The notes under the pieces: generated by a model
What the model was told of the DNA's origin: nothing
Database searches by the model: none
Seen by the model: the letters and a program-made list of their open reading frames with translations, nothing else
Made by a program: the position numbers and the translations under genes
Shown: positions 1 to 5,729 of the stretch, one piece after another
How the letters are laid out: each line of letters starts with the position of its first letter
Position numbering within the stretch: position 1 is the stretch's first letter
Source: an uncultured Oscillospiraceae bacterium
GTDB taxonomy: Bacteria; Bacillota; Clostridia; Oscillospirales; Acutalibacteraceae
DNA: 8,664 bases
Reading direction: 5' to 3'
Assembly (NCBI GenBank): GCA_900554525.1
Contig: USHL01000047.1
Span: forward strand, 1 to 8,664

Positions 1-492
1 GTGGAGTTCCAGCACGTCAAGCCGGGCAAAGGCGCCGCTTTTGTCAGAACCAAGGTTAAAAACGTTATAACCGGTTCGGTTGTTGAAAAGAGCTATAACC
101 CGACAGCAAAGTTTCCGACCGCATACGTCGAAAGAAAGGATATGGAGTATTCCTATTCCGACGGTGATCTTTATTATTTCATGGATCAGGAAACCTATGA
201 GCTTGTTCCGATAAACAGCAGCGAGCTTGGCGATAATTTCAAGTTTGTGAAAGAAAATATGGTCTGCAAAATCCTTTCCTATAAGGGTAAGGTTTTCGGT
301 GTGGAACCGCCGACATTTGTAGAGCTGCAGGTCAGCGCGACCGATCCCGGCTTTAAGGGAGACACCGCAACCAACGCCACCAAGCCGGCAACCCTTGAGA
401 CCGGCGCAGAGATCCGTGTTCCTCTCTTCATAAACGAGGGCGATATGATAAGAATAGATACCCGCACCGGCGAATATATGGAGCGCGCATAA
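1..492 (+). CDS. efp: Elongation factor P, 5' end missing
   Basis: Elongation factor P binds the ribosome near the E site and relieves stalling at polyproline stretches. The 163 visible residues cover all but about the first 20 of the usual ~185. The N-terminal KOW-like domain begins at the strand with VKPGKGAAFVR, the tip loop whose lysine (visible residue 10, in PGKG) is the position modified in other bacteria. The OB domains follow, with the family signatures DPGFKGDTA, KPATLETGAEIRVPLF and the C-terminal DTRTGEYMERA. The sequence closely resembles the Bacillus type (FQHVKPGKGAAFVR). The GTG at position 1 is an internal valine codon, not the start, because the conserved first strand lies upstream of it. 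The gene is followed 21 bases later by the CD1247-type gene and is probably co-transcribed with it. No modification enzyme is visible nearby. Confidence 0.97.
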   Translation: MEFQHVKPGKGAAFVRTKVKNVITGSVVEKSYNPTAKFPTAYVERKDMEYSYSDGDLYYFMDQETYELVPINSSELGDNFKFVKENMVCKILSYKGKVFGVEPPTFVELQVSATDPGFKGDTATNATKPATLETGAEIRVPLFINEGDMIRIDTRTGEYMERA

Positions 493-513
493 TTTTTAAC
501 GGAGGTTTTCGGT

Positions 514-939
514 ATGGATATTTGTGAAAAGGTAGCTTATATTAAAGGTTTGGCCGAAGGTCTTGACCTTGATGTTTCCACTAAGGAAGGCAAGATTCTT
601 GAAGCAATAATAGATCTGCTCGGCGATATCACGGATGAAATCTGTGAGATAGAGGACGGCTGCGATGAGCTTATGGAGCAGATTGATGCTGTTGACGAGG
701 ATTTGTCCTCGGTTGAAGAAATCATCTACGGCGACGATGATGACTGCTGCGGCTGCGATAAATGTGATGACGATGAGCTTTATGAGATAGAGTGTCCAAA
801 TTGTCACGACGTTATTTATCTTGATGAGGATATGCTTGAAGACGAAGGCATGACCTGTCCCAACTGCGGCACTGAGCTGGAGTTTGACTTCGACTGTGAT
901 TGCGAAGACTGCAAGGACGACAGCGAAAAAGAAGACTGA
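514..939 (+). CDS. Acidic zinc-ribbon protein, CD1247 type
   Basis: A 141-residue protein of unknown function. It resembles the clostridial proteins annotated as 'CD1247 N-terminal domain-containing', judged by the opening EKVAYIKGLAEGLDLD and the helical segment to about residue 72. The N-terminal half looks like an amphipathic, possibly coiled-coil helix pair. The C-terminal half has CPNC at 94-97 and 115-118, forming a zinc-ribbon knuckle pair. Further cysteine clusters flank it at 78-84 (CCGCDKC) and 128-133 (CDCEDC). There are 14 cysteines in all, and about 38% of residues are Asp or Glu. No signal peptide or membrane segment is seen, so it is probably cytoplasmic. The ATG at 514 has a GGAGG at 501-505 eight bases upstream. 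It lies just after efp and before a terminator. Metal binding is a reasonable inference; the partner or substrate is unknown. Confidence 0.85.
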   Translation: MDICEKVAYIKGLAEGLDLDVSTKEGKILEAIIDLLGDITDEICEIEDGCDELMEQIDAVDEDLSSVEEIIYGDDDDCCGCDKCDDDELYEIECPNCHDVIYLDEDMLEDEGMTCPNCGTELEFDFDCDCEDCKDDSEKED

Positions 940-952
940 TTTTGCATTTATT

Positions 953-992
953 GCCGTGCCTTGGCCGTTTGTCGGCGGGGCGCGGCTTTTTT
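953..992 (+). terminator. Intrinsic terminator after the efp / CD1247-type unit
   Basis: The arm GCCGTGCC (953-960) pairs with GGCGCGGC (979-986), with one G-T pair. An inner GCCG/CGGC stem (964-967 with 973-976) lies inside the loop, and six T residues (987-992) follow directly. It starts 13 bases after the CD1247-type stop. The T run ends 14 bases before the likely TTG start of the next gene, so no ordinary promoter fits between them. Confidence 0.8.
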
Positions 993-996
993 AAAC

Positions 997-1002
997 GGTG
1001 AT
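997..1002 (+). promoter_or_regulatory. Ribosome binding site choosing a TTG start for the PAP2 gene
   Basis: GGTGAT at 997-1002 matches the 3' part of the consensus AGGAGGTGAT and ends four bases before a TTG at 1007. With the extended consensus this is the normal register. It overlaps the alternative GTG at 998, which itself is preceded only by the terminator T run and AAAC. The TTG start also gives a typical N-terminus, MKKSRIILL. Confidence 0.55.
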
Positions 1003-1006
1003 TGAC

Positions 1007-1618
1007 TTGAAAAAAAGCAGAATAATATTGCTTGCTGCCTCGGCGGTGATTTTCGCTGCGACAGCCTTCATCAGCTTTTCAGGGGCTATTTCTGATTTCG
1101 AAGAACAGCTTCACGGGCTTATCAATCCGTCGGGCGGAACGAATTTTGTATTTAAGGTGTTTACCGATCTCGGTGAGGCGGTCGGAGTCATCGGTGTGAT
1201 ACTTGTATTTTTAGTATTGCCCGCTACCCGCAGGAATATCGGCGTTCCGCTCAGCGTTACGGTTGCGTCGTCATTTCTCGTGTCAAGGCTTATCAAGGAA
1301 CTGGTAGGCAGGGAAAGACCGCTTGAAAGGCTGCTTGAGGTCGGCGGATACAGCTTTCCGAGCGGACATGCGACAAATAACGCCGCGCTTTATATCGGTA
1401 TAATGCTGCTTGCGCTGCCGCTTTTGAAAAAACGCAGTCATAAGCTTTTGCTTTCGGCGGGCTGTATACTGTTTACATTTATGATCGGCGTTTCCCGCAT
1501 TTATTTCAATGTTCACTATTTTTCGGACGTGGTATGCGGCTGGTGCCTTGGTACGGCTTTTGCGGTTGTTTGTACCGAAATCTATTTCAGGCTTGAAAAG
1601 AGGCATGCTAAAATATGA
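1007..1618 (+). CDS. PAP2-family membrane phosphatase
   Basis: An integral-membrane phosphatase of the PAP2 superfamily, which removes phosphate from lipid or polyprenyl (di)phosphates through a phospho-histidine intermediate. From the TTG start it has 203 residues. All three signature motifs are present: K-x6-RP (K97 to RP104-105), PSGH (118-121) and SR-x5-H-x3-D (SR163-164, H170, D174). Hydrophobic segments lie near residues 5-25, 58-74, 79-92, 126-140, 148-162 and 174-191, consistent with a six-helix PAP2 fold. The upstream GTG at 998 would add three residues but has no ribosome binding site. Its TGA overlaps the ispD ATG (ATGA), so translation is probably coupled. Beside two MEP-pathway genes it could act on undecaprenyl diphosphate or another polyprenyl phosphate; this is inference, and a phosphatidylglycerophosphate phosphatase role is equally possible from sequence. 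Confidence 0.9.
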   Translation: MKKSRIILLAASAVIFAATAFISFSGAISDFEEQLHGLINPSGGTNFVFKVFTDLGEAVGVIGVILVFLVLPATRRNIGVPLSVTVASSFLVSRLIKELVGRERPLERLLEVGGYSFPSGHATNNAALYIGIMLLALPLLKKRSHKLLLSAGCILFTFMIGVSRIYFNVHYFSDVVCGWCLGTAFAVVCTEIYFRLEKRHAKI

Positions 1619-2346
1619 CTTTGACAGAAATAAAGCTCGCATACAGTGTCTCCGATGAGGAAACCGTCCGTCTTCCGGTTGTGGTGGTGGCGGCAGGTTC
1701 GTCGACACGTATGCGGGGCATAAACAAACAGTTTGCCGATCTGCTCGGCATACCCGTTATCGCCAGAACCTTGCTGGCCTTTGAACGGTGCGGCGCGGTG
1801 TCGCGCATAATTGTCGCCGCAAGGGAAGCTGATATACCGAGACTTCAGCTTTTGGCAGACGAATATAATATAACCAAGCTCACCGATATCGTCAGTGGGG
1901 GAGAATGCCGCGGGCAGTCGGTGTTGAACGGCATCAAACGGCTTTCGTCCGGGGAAAAAAAAGTGCTTATACACGACGGCGCGCGTCCGCTTGTTGAGGA
2001 CGCGGTTATACGCCGTGTAATCAAGGCACTTTCGGAAAATTCAGCCGTTACATGTGCTGTCAGGGTCACCGATACGGTAAAGCAGGTGGATAAAAACGGC
2101 ATAGTGCTTAACACTCCTCCGCGTGATTCGCTGGTAGCGGTGCAGACGCCGCAGGGGGTTTCGGTTGAGCAGTATTTAAATGCTGCCGGAAAAGCCGGCG
2201 ATATGTCGGCTTTTACCGACGACGTTTCGGTTATGGAGTCTGCGGGCTGCCGAGTGCTGACTGTGGAGGGAAGCCCGCGTAATATCAAAATAACCGCGCC
2301 CGGGGATATAAAGGTTGCCGAGTGCTGGCTTTCGGAGGAGGAATAA
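1615..2346 (+). CDS. ispD: 2-C-methyl-D-erythritol 4-phosphate cytidylyltransferase
   Basis: IspD transfers CMP from CTP to 2-C-methyl-D-erythritol 4-phosphate, the third step of the MEP isoprenoid pathway. The 243-residue protein has the nucleotidyltransferase signature AAGSSTRM (26-33) with K38. It also has the CTP-site segment with SGGECRGQSV (94-103), HDGARP (120-125), TPQ (178-180), TDD (201-203) and the C-terminal NIKIT with PGD (223-231). It is slightly longer than the usual ~230 residues because about 20 residues precede the first strand. A start further in cannot be excluded, but the ATG overlaps the upstream TGA by four bases and AAGAGG (1598-1603) lies 11 bases upstream. ispF follows after two bases. 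Confidence 0.96.
   Translation: MTLTEIKLAYSVSDEETVRLPVVVVAAGSSTRMRGINKQFADLLGIPVIARTLLAFERCGAVSRIIVAAREADIPRLQLLADEYNITKLTDIVSGGECRGQSVLNGIKRLSSGEKKVLIHDGARPLVEDAVIRRVIKALSENSAVTCAVRVTDTVKQVDKNGIVLNTPPRDSLVAVQTPQGVSVEQYLNAAGKAGDMSAFTDDVSVMESAGCRVLTVEGSPRNIKITAPGDIKVAECWLSEEE
2334..2341 (+). promoter_or_regulatory. Ribosome binding site setting a TTG start for ispF
   Basis: GGAGGAGG lies inside the last codons of ispD. Its AGGAGG (2336-2341) ends seven bases before the TTG at 2349. No ATG lies in a comparable position. The ATG at 2322 precedes this site and would add nine residues (MLAFGGGIS) absent from the family. Confidence 0.8.
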
Positions 2347-2348
2347 GC

Positions 2349-2816
2349 TTGCGCATAGGTCACGGATATGATGTTCACCGTATTTCTGCGGACCGTCCGC
2401 TTTATATCGGCGGGGTGAGCATACCCTGCGGTTTTGGGCTTGACGGCCATTCGGATGCCGACGTTCTGCTGCACGCCGTCTGTGACGCGCTCCTCGGAGC
2501 GGCAGGTCTCGGCGATATCGGCAGGCATTTTCCGGATACCGACCCGGCGCTTGAGGGAATAGACAGCCGCGTTCTGCTGCGGAGGACGGCTTTGCTTCTT
2601 AAGGAAAAGGGCTATAAAATAGTGAATATCGATTCCACCGTGATAGCCCAAAAACCGAGGCTTGCGGAATATATTCCCGAAATGTCTGAAAAAATAGCCG
2701 TAGATTGCGGCATAGCGGCGTCCTGCGTTAACGTTAAGGCCACTACTGAGGAGCGGCTCGGCTTTACCGGTGCGCTTGAGGGTATCGCGGCTCATGCGGT
2801 ATGTCTGATAGAATGA
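2349..2816 (+). CDS. ispF: 2-C-methyl-D-erythritol 2,4-cyclodiphosphate synthase
   Basis: IspF cyclises 4-diphosphocytidyl-2-C-methyl-D-erythritol 2-phosphate to the 2,4-cyclodiphosphate with loss of CMP, in the MEP pathway; the family acts as a trimer. From the TTG at 2349 the protein has 155 residues and opens with MRIGHGYDVH, the canonical N-terminus. This places the metal ligands at D8, H10 and H42, the same numbering as the E. coli enzyme. Also visible are GHSDADVLLHA (33-43), GRHFPDTDP and the C-terminal TTEERLGFTG. The TTG is two bases after the ispD stop and has a strong ribosome binding site, so I prefer it to the upstream ATG at 2322. ispD and ispF are separate genes here, not the fused ispDF of some bacteria. 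Confidence 0.96.
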   Translation: MRIGHGYDVHRISADRPLYIGGVSIPCGFGLDGHSDADVLLHAVCDALLGAAGLGDIGRHFPDTDPALEGIDSRVLLRRTALLLKEKGYKIVNIDSTVIAQKPRLAEYIPEMSEKIAVDCGIAASCVNVKATTEERLGFTGALEGIAAHAVCLIE

Positions 2817-2817
2817 T

Positions 2818-3237
2818 ATGAACGAAAGAGAAAGAATCATACGCCTTTGGTTTGATATGTGGCTGCGCTGTGAGGATCTCGGCATAGCGGATATCTTTGA
2901 CAGCGGAATAGTTTATATTGAAAGCTGGGGACCTGAATATAAAGGCGTCGAAGCCGTCAGGCATTGGTTTGAAGAATGGAACACGCGCGGCAGAGTGCTT
3001 GAATGGCGGATAAAGCAGTTTTTTCACAAAGGCGCCGAAACAGTGGTTGAATGGTATTTCAAGAATAAAATGAACAGCGGAAAAAACGAGGAATTTGACG
3101 GAATGTCGCTTATTATATGGAATGAAGAGGGAAAAATAAAATTTTTAAAGGAATTCGGCTGCAATCTGAATAATTACGACCCATACAAAGGCGGTCAGAC
3201 GCCTGTTTTTATAAAAGAAAAAATCAACTGGTTCTGA
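2818..3237 (+). CDS. Small NTF2/SnoaL-like fold protein, function unknown
   Basis: A 139-residue protein that resembles the NTF2-like/SnoaL-like superfamily. It has an N-terminal helix (RERIIRLWFDMWLRCEDLGIADIFDSGIVY), the pattern YKGVEAVRHWFEEW (41-54) typical of the second and third helices, and then alternating strands ending in GKIKFLKEFG (105-114). It is rich in tryptophan and aromatic residues. No signal peptide or membrane segment is seen. The fold is used both by small enzymes (isomerases, cyclases) and by non-catalytic binding proteins; I cannot identify catalytic residues or a substrate. It begins one base after the ispF stop with no strong ribosome binding site, so it is probably translated by coupling from ispF. 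Whether it works with isoprenoid intermediates is unknown. Confidence 0.75.
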   Translation: MNERERIIRLWFDMWLRCEDLGIADIFDSGIVYIESWGPEYKGVEAVRHWFEEWNTRGRVLEWRIKQFFHKGAETVVEWYFKNKMNSGKNEEFDGMSLIIWNEEGKIKFLKEFGCNLNNYDPYKGGQTPVFIKEKINWF

Positions 3238-3259
3238 TTTTGATGAATCCGTCATATCT

Positions 3260-3265
3260 TATAAT
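3260..3265 (+). promoter_or_regulatory. Possible -10 element ahead of the DUF4830 gene
   Basis: A perfect TATAAT lies in the only real gap of this run (3238-3289). It would place a transcript start near 3272, about 18 bases before the ATG at 3290. No convincing -35 box lies at 16-18 bases; TTGATG at 3240-3245 is only 14 bases away. It could give rsuA and its partner independent expression. Confidence 0.35.
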
Positions 3266-3289
3266 ACAGCGCTTTCAAGGGTGGATATG

Positions 3290-3736
3290 ATGAAGCTTTT
3301 TGTTACCGTTTCAAAAAAGACTCTCGCTGCGGTTTTGGCGGCGGCCGTGGTTATACTGATACTGCTCGGTCAGTTTTTTACTATCCGTTCTTCGGGAATA
3401 GACGGCTCTACCAATGCGCACAGGGTAGAATACATTAACAGTCTCGGGGTAAAAATAAATGAGAATCCCCAGGTTAAGAGCATAACAATTCCGGAGAATT
3501 TCGGCGAGGTTTACGAGAAATACAATCTGCTTCAGAAAAAGGCGGGCTTCGATCTTTCAGCCTGCAAAGGTAAAGCAGCAGAGGTATATACCTACCGTTT
3601 TGCCGATGACGAGGATATGACGGTACACATAATAGTCTGCGATAAGCGCATTGTCGGCGGTGATATTTCCTCAGTCCGCATAGACGGTGAAATGCTTCCG
3701 CTGATTCCGGAAAAGGAGAAAACCGATGGGATATGA
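3290..3736 (+). CDS. Membrane-anchored DUF4830 protein
   Basis: A 148-residue protein resembling Firmicute DUF4830 proteins, whose function is not known. A short cytoplasmic N-terminus (MKLFVTVSKK) is followed by one strongly hydrophobic segment at about residues 10-30. The rest is a soluble domain of about 110 residues, probably outside the membrane. Features that match my memory of the family are AHRVEYINSLGV just after the membrane segment, ITIPENFGEVYEKYNLLQKKAGFDL in the middle, and GGDISSVRIDGEMLPL near the end. I chose the ATG at 3290 because AAGGGTGG (3277-3284) ends five bases upstream; the GTG at 3281 and ATG at 3287 are in frame but too close to that site. The 3' end overlaps the next gene by 11 bases. 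Confidence 0.8.
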   Translation: MKLFVTVSKKTLAAVLAAAVVILILLGQFFTIRSSGIDGSTNAHRVEYINSLGVKINENPQVKSITIPENFGEVYEKYNLLQKKAGFDLSACKGKAAEVYTYRFADDEDMTVHIIVCDKRIVGGDISSVRIDGEMLPLIPEKEKTDGI

Positions 3737-4436
3737 AAGACTTGATAAAATTCTTTCCTCACAGCTTGGAATTTCCCGTAAAGATGTAAAGGCGGCTGTC
3801 AGAAGGGGAATCGCGCGGGTGAACGGAGAGACGGTGTCGGATCCGGGGATGCAGACCGACCCTGAATGTGATTCGATAGTCTTTGACGGACAAGCCGTGG
3901 CTTACAAAAAATTCGTATATATTTTGATGAATAAGCCCAAAGGTGTTTTATCCGCGTCGAACGATAAAAACCGAAGAACCGTTATCGATCTTGTACCGCC
4001 GGAGCTCAGACGGGCGGGACTTTTTCCGGCAGGACGGCTTGATAAGGATACTACCGGGCTTATTATTATTACCGACGACGGCGGTTTCGCTCACCGCATG
4101 CTTTCACCCAAAAGCGGTGTTTTCAAGACATACCGCGCCGTTCTGGACGGAGCTGTGACCGAAGAAACCGTGCGTATGTTCAGCGAGGGCGTAACTCTTG
4201 CAGACGGTACTGAATGCCGCCCTGCGCGGCTTCGCAGGCTTTCGGAAAACACTGCCGAAGTCGAGATCTGCGAGGGCAGGTATCATCAGATCAAGCGTAT
4301 GTTCGGCGCGGTGGGTCTGGGCGTAAATGAATTGGAAAGAATTTCCGTGGGGGGCCTGAAACTGCCTGAGAAGCTTCGCCCGGGAGAGTGTGTGGAGCTT
4401 GACGGAAACAGTTTGAAATCGGTGTTTTGTAAGTAG
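3726..4436 (+). CDS. rsuA: 16S rRNA pseudouridine synthase, RsuA/RluB/RluF family
   Basis: It isomerises a specific uridine in ribosomal RNA to pseudouridine; small members with this layout are usually called RsuA (16S position 516). The 236 residues comprise an N-terminal S4 RNA-binding domain (RLDKILSSQLGISRKDVKAAVRRGIARVNG, from about residue 5) and the catalytic domain. The latter has GRLDKDTTGLIIITDDG (103-119), where D106 is the expected catalytic aspartate, and EGRYHQIKRMF (183-193). Length and layout are normal for the family. RsuA, RluB and RluF are hard to separate by eye, so the exact target base is inferred. AAGGAG at 3713-3718 lies seven bases before the ATG, and the start overlaps the end of the DUF4830 gene. 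No obvious terminator follows the stop. Confidence 0.93.
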   Translation: MGYERLDKILSSQLGISRKDVKAAVRRGIARVNGETVSDPGMQTDPECDSIVFDGQAVAYKKFVYILMNKPKGVLSASNDKNRRTVIDLVPPELRRAGLFPAGRLDKDTTGLIIITDDGGFAHRMLSPKSGVFKTYRAVLDGAVTEETVRMFSEGVTLADGTECRPARLRRLSENTAEVEICEGRYHQIKRMFGAVGLGVNELERISVGGLKLPEKLRPGECVELDGNSLKSVFCK

Positions 4437-4480
4437 TATGCATATTAAACAAAACATTCTTTTAAACATTGGAGATATTT

Positions 4481-4497
4481 CGCATAGCATTTATGCG
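4481..4497. promoter_or_regulatory. Inverted repeat in the -35 region of the sugar ATPase promoter
   Basis: CGCATA (4481-4486) and TATGCG (4492-4497) form a perfect 6-bp inverted repeat separated by five bases. It covers the place where a -35 box would sit for the TATAAT at 4508. A related palindrome, TATGCATA, lies at 4437-4444. The position suits an operator or activator site, but no regulator is encoded nearby; a chance hairpin is also possible. Confidence 0.35.
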
Positions 4498-4504
4498 GTT
4501 TATT

Positions 4505-4513
4505 TGGTATAAT
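4505..4513 (+). promoter_or_regulatory. Extended -10 promoter of the sugar ATPase gene
   Basis: TGG followed by a perfect TATAAT (4508-4513) is an extended -10 element. The expected -35 position (about 4485-4490) reads TAGCAT, a poor match, which fits an extended -10 or regulated promoter. Transcription would start near 4520, giving a leader of about 29 bases that contains AGGAGG at 4536-4541. Confidence 0.65.
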
Positions 4514-4548
4514 AACATTAACTTGAAGCAATCATAGGAGGCTGCAAA

Positions 4549-5691
4549 ATGGCAAGTTTATCACTTCGCAACGTGTATAAAAGGTATCCCGGCGGCGTTA
4601 CTGCTGTTTCGGATTTCAACCTTGAAATTAAAGATAAAGAATTTATAATTCTTGTCGGACCTTCGGGCTGCGGTAAATCCACGACCCTGAGAATGGTCGC
4701 AGGTCTGGAGGAGATCTCCGACGGTGAGATCTATATCGGTGACAAGCTTGTCAACGATGTCGCTCCGAAGGACCGCGATATCGCGATGGTTTTCCAGAAC
4801 TATGCGCTTTATCCTCATATGACTGTTTTCGATAATATGGCGTTTGGTCTTAAGCTCCGCAAAACTCCGAAGGATGAAATCAAGCGCCGTGTTGAAGAAG
4901 CAGCCCGTATACTTGATATATCACACCTGCTTGAGCGTAAGCCGAAGGCTTTGTCCGGCGGTCAGCGCCAGCGTGTTGCTCTCGGCCGTGCAATAGTCCG
5001 TGAGCCTAAGGTCTTCCTGCTTGACGAGCCGCTGTCCAACTTGGACGCTAAGCTCCGTGCACAGATGCGTACCGAGATTTCCAAGCTTCATCAGCGTCTC
5101 GGAACCACCTTTATTTACGTTACTCATGACCAGACAGAGGCTATGACAATGGGTACCCGCATCGTCGTTATGAAGAGCGGTATCATTCAGCAGGTAGATA
5201 CTCCTAACAATCTGTATCTCTATCCCTGCAACCTCTTTGTCGCAGGGTTCATCGGTTCTCCGCAGATGAACTTTATCGAGGCTAAGCTCCTTAAAGAGGG
5301 CGAGGATTATCTCGTAGAGTTCGGTTCGGAGGATACCAAAACCCGTGCCGGCGTTAAATATAAGATCAAGCTTCCGGCCTCCAAGAATAAGGATGACTGC
5401 CTTGCTCCTTATGCAAATAAGGAAGTTATTATGGGCATCCGTCCCGAAAACGTTCACAACGAGGAGGATCTCCTTGCTGTTCATAAGGACGGTATCGTTG
5501 AGGCTGACGTTGAGGTTACCGAGCTTATGGGTGCCGAAACTTATCTGTATATGAATTGTGAGGGTCAGGCTATTAACGCACGCGTAAGTCCGACCAATAC
5601 TGCCCGTCCGGGCGATAAGATAAGCATCGCTTTCGAAACCGCGAAGATTCATCTTTTCGATAAGGAAACCGAGCTTACTATCTGCAACTGA
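4549..5691 (+). CDS. ugpC: Sugar ABC transporter ATPase, UgpC/MsmK/MsmX type
   Basis: The ATP-hydrolysing subunit of a CUT1-type carbohydrate importer, acting at the inner face of the membrane. In the 380 residues are Walker A GPSGCGKST (37-45), the Q-loop at Q83, the signature LSGGQRQRVALGRA (135-148), Walker B VFLLDE (155-160), the D-loop SNLDAKLR and the H-loop histidine H193 in YVTHDQTEAMTMG. A C-terminal OB/TOBE regulatory region follows from about residue 235, including MGIRPENVH and the closing IHLFDKETE. Length is normal for the MalK/UgpC/MsmK group. AGGAGG lies seven bases before the ATG. The gene has its own promoter and terminator and no permease or solute-binding neighbour. Shared ATPases of this type (MsmX in Bacillus subtilis, MsmK in streptococci) energise several importers, which is the likely role here. 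The symbol follows database habit; the sugar cannot be told from sequence. Confidence 0.93.
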   Translation: MASLSLRNVYKRYPGGVTAVSDFNLEIKDKEFIILVGPSGCGKSTTLRMVAGLEEISDGEIYIGDKLVNDVAPKDRDIAMVFQNYALYPHMTVFDNMAFGLKLRKTPKDEIKRRVEEAARILDISHLLERKPKALSGGQRQRVALGRAIVREPKVFLLDEPLSNLDAKLRAQMRTEISKLHQRLGTTFIYVTHDQTEAMTMGTRIVVMKSGIIQQVDTPNNLYLYPCNLFVAGFIGSPQMNFIEAKLLKEGEDYLVEFGSEDTKTRAGVKYKIKLPASKNKDDCLAPYANKEVIMGIRPENVHNEEDLLAVHKDGIVEADVEVTELMGAETYLYMNCEGQAINARVSPTNTARPGDKISIAFETAKIHLFDKETELTICN

Positions 5692-5698
5692 CAGAATT

Positions 5699-5729
5699 AA
5701 AAAGCTGTGCCGTAAAGGCACAGCTTTTT
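5699..5729 (+). terminator. Strong bidirectional intrinsic terminator
   Basis: The nine-base arms AGCTGTGCC (5703-5711) and GGCACAGCT (5717-5725) enclose the loop GTAAA. An A run (5699-5703) precedes and a T run (5725-5729) follows, so it can end transcripts on either strand. It lies 7 bases after the ATPase stop. It is also the first good terminator met by minus-strand transcripts running past the SGNH hydrolase gene. Confidence 0.93.

Noticed and set aside
1..3. GTG at the first base as the start of elongation factor P
   Set aside because: Family members have about 20 residues before VEFQHVKPGKG, so the gene is cut by the window edge and this is an internal valine codon.
496..807. Minus-strand frame resembling a hydrophobic protein
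   Set aside because: It is the antisense of the acidic CD1247-type gene. Asp/Glu codons read in reverse give Ile/Val/Phe/Leu-rich strings, which explains the hydrophobic look.
1845..2885. Long minus-strand open frame of 346 codons
   Set aside because: It lies antisense to ispD and ispF, both with full family motifs. Its translation is rich in Ser, Thr and Arg with no recognisable domain, as expected for a shadow frame.
4921..5721. Minus-strand open frame of 266 codons opposite the ATPase gene
   Set aside because: It is antisense to a strongly conserved ABC ATPase, has no plausible domain, and its start lies within the terminator hairpin.
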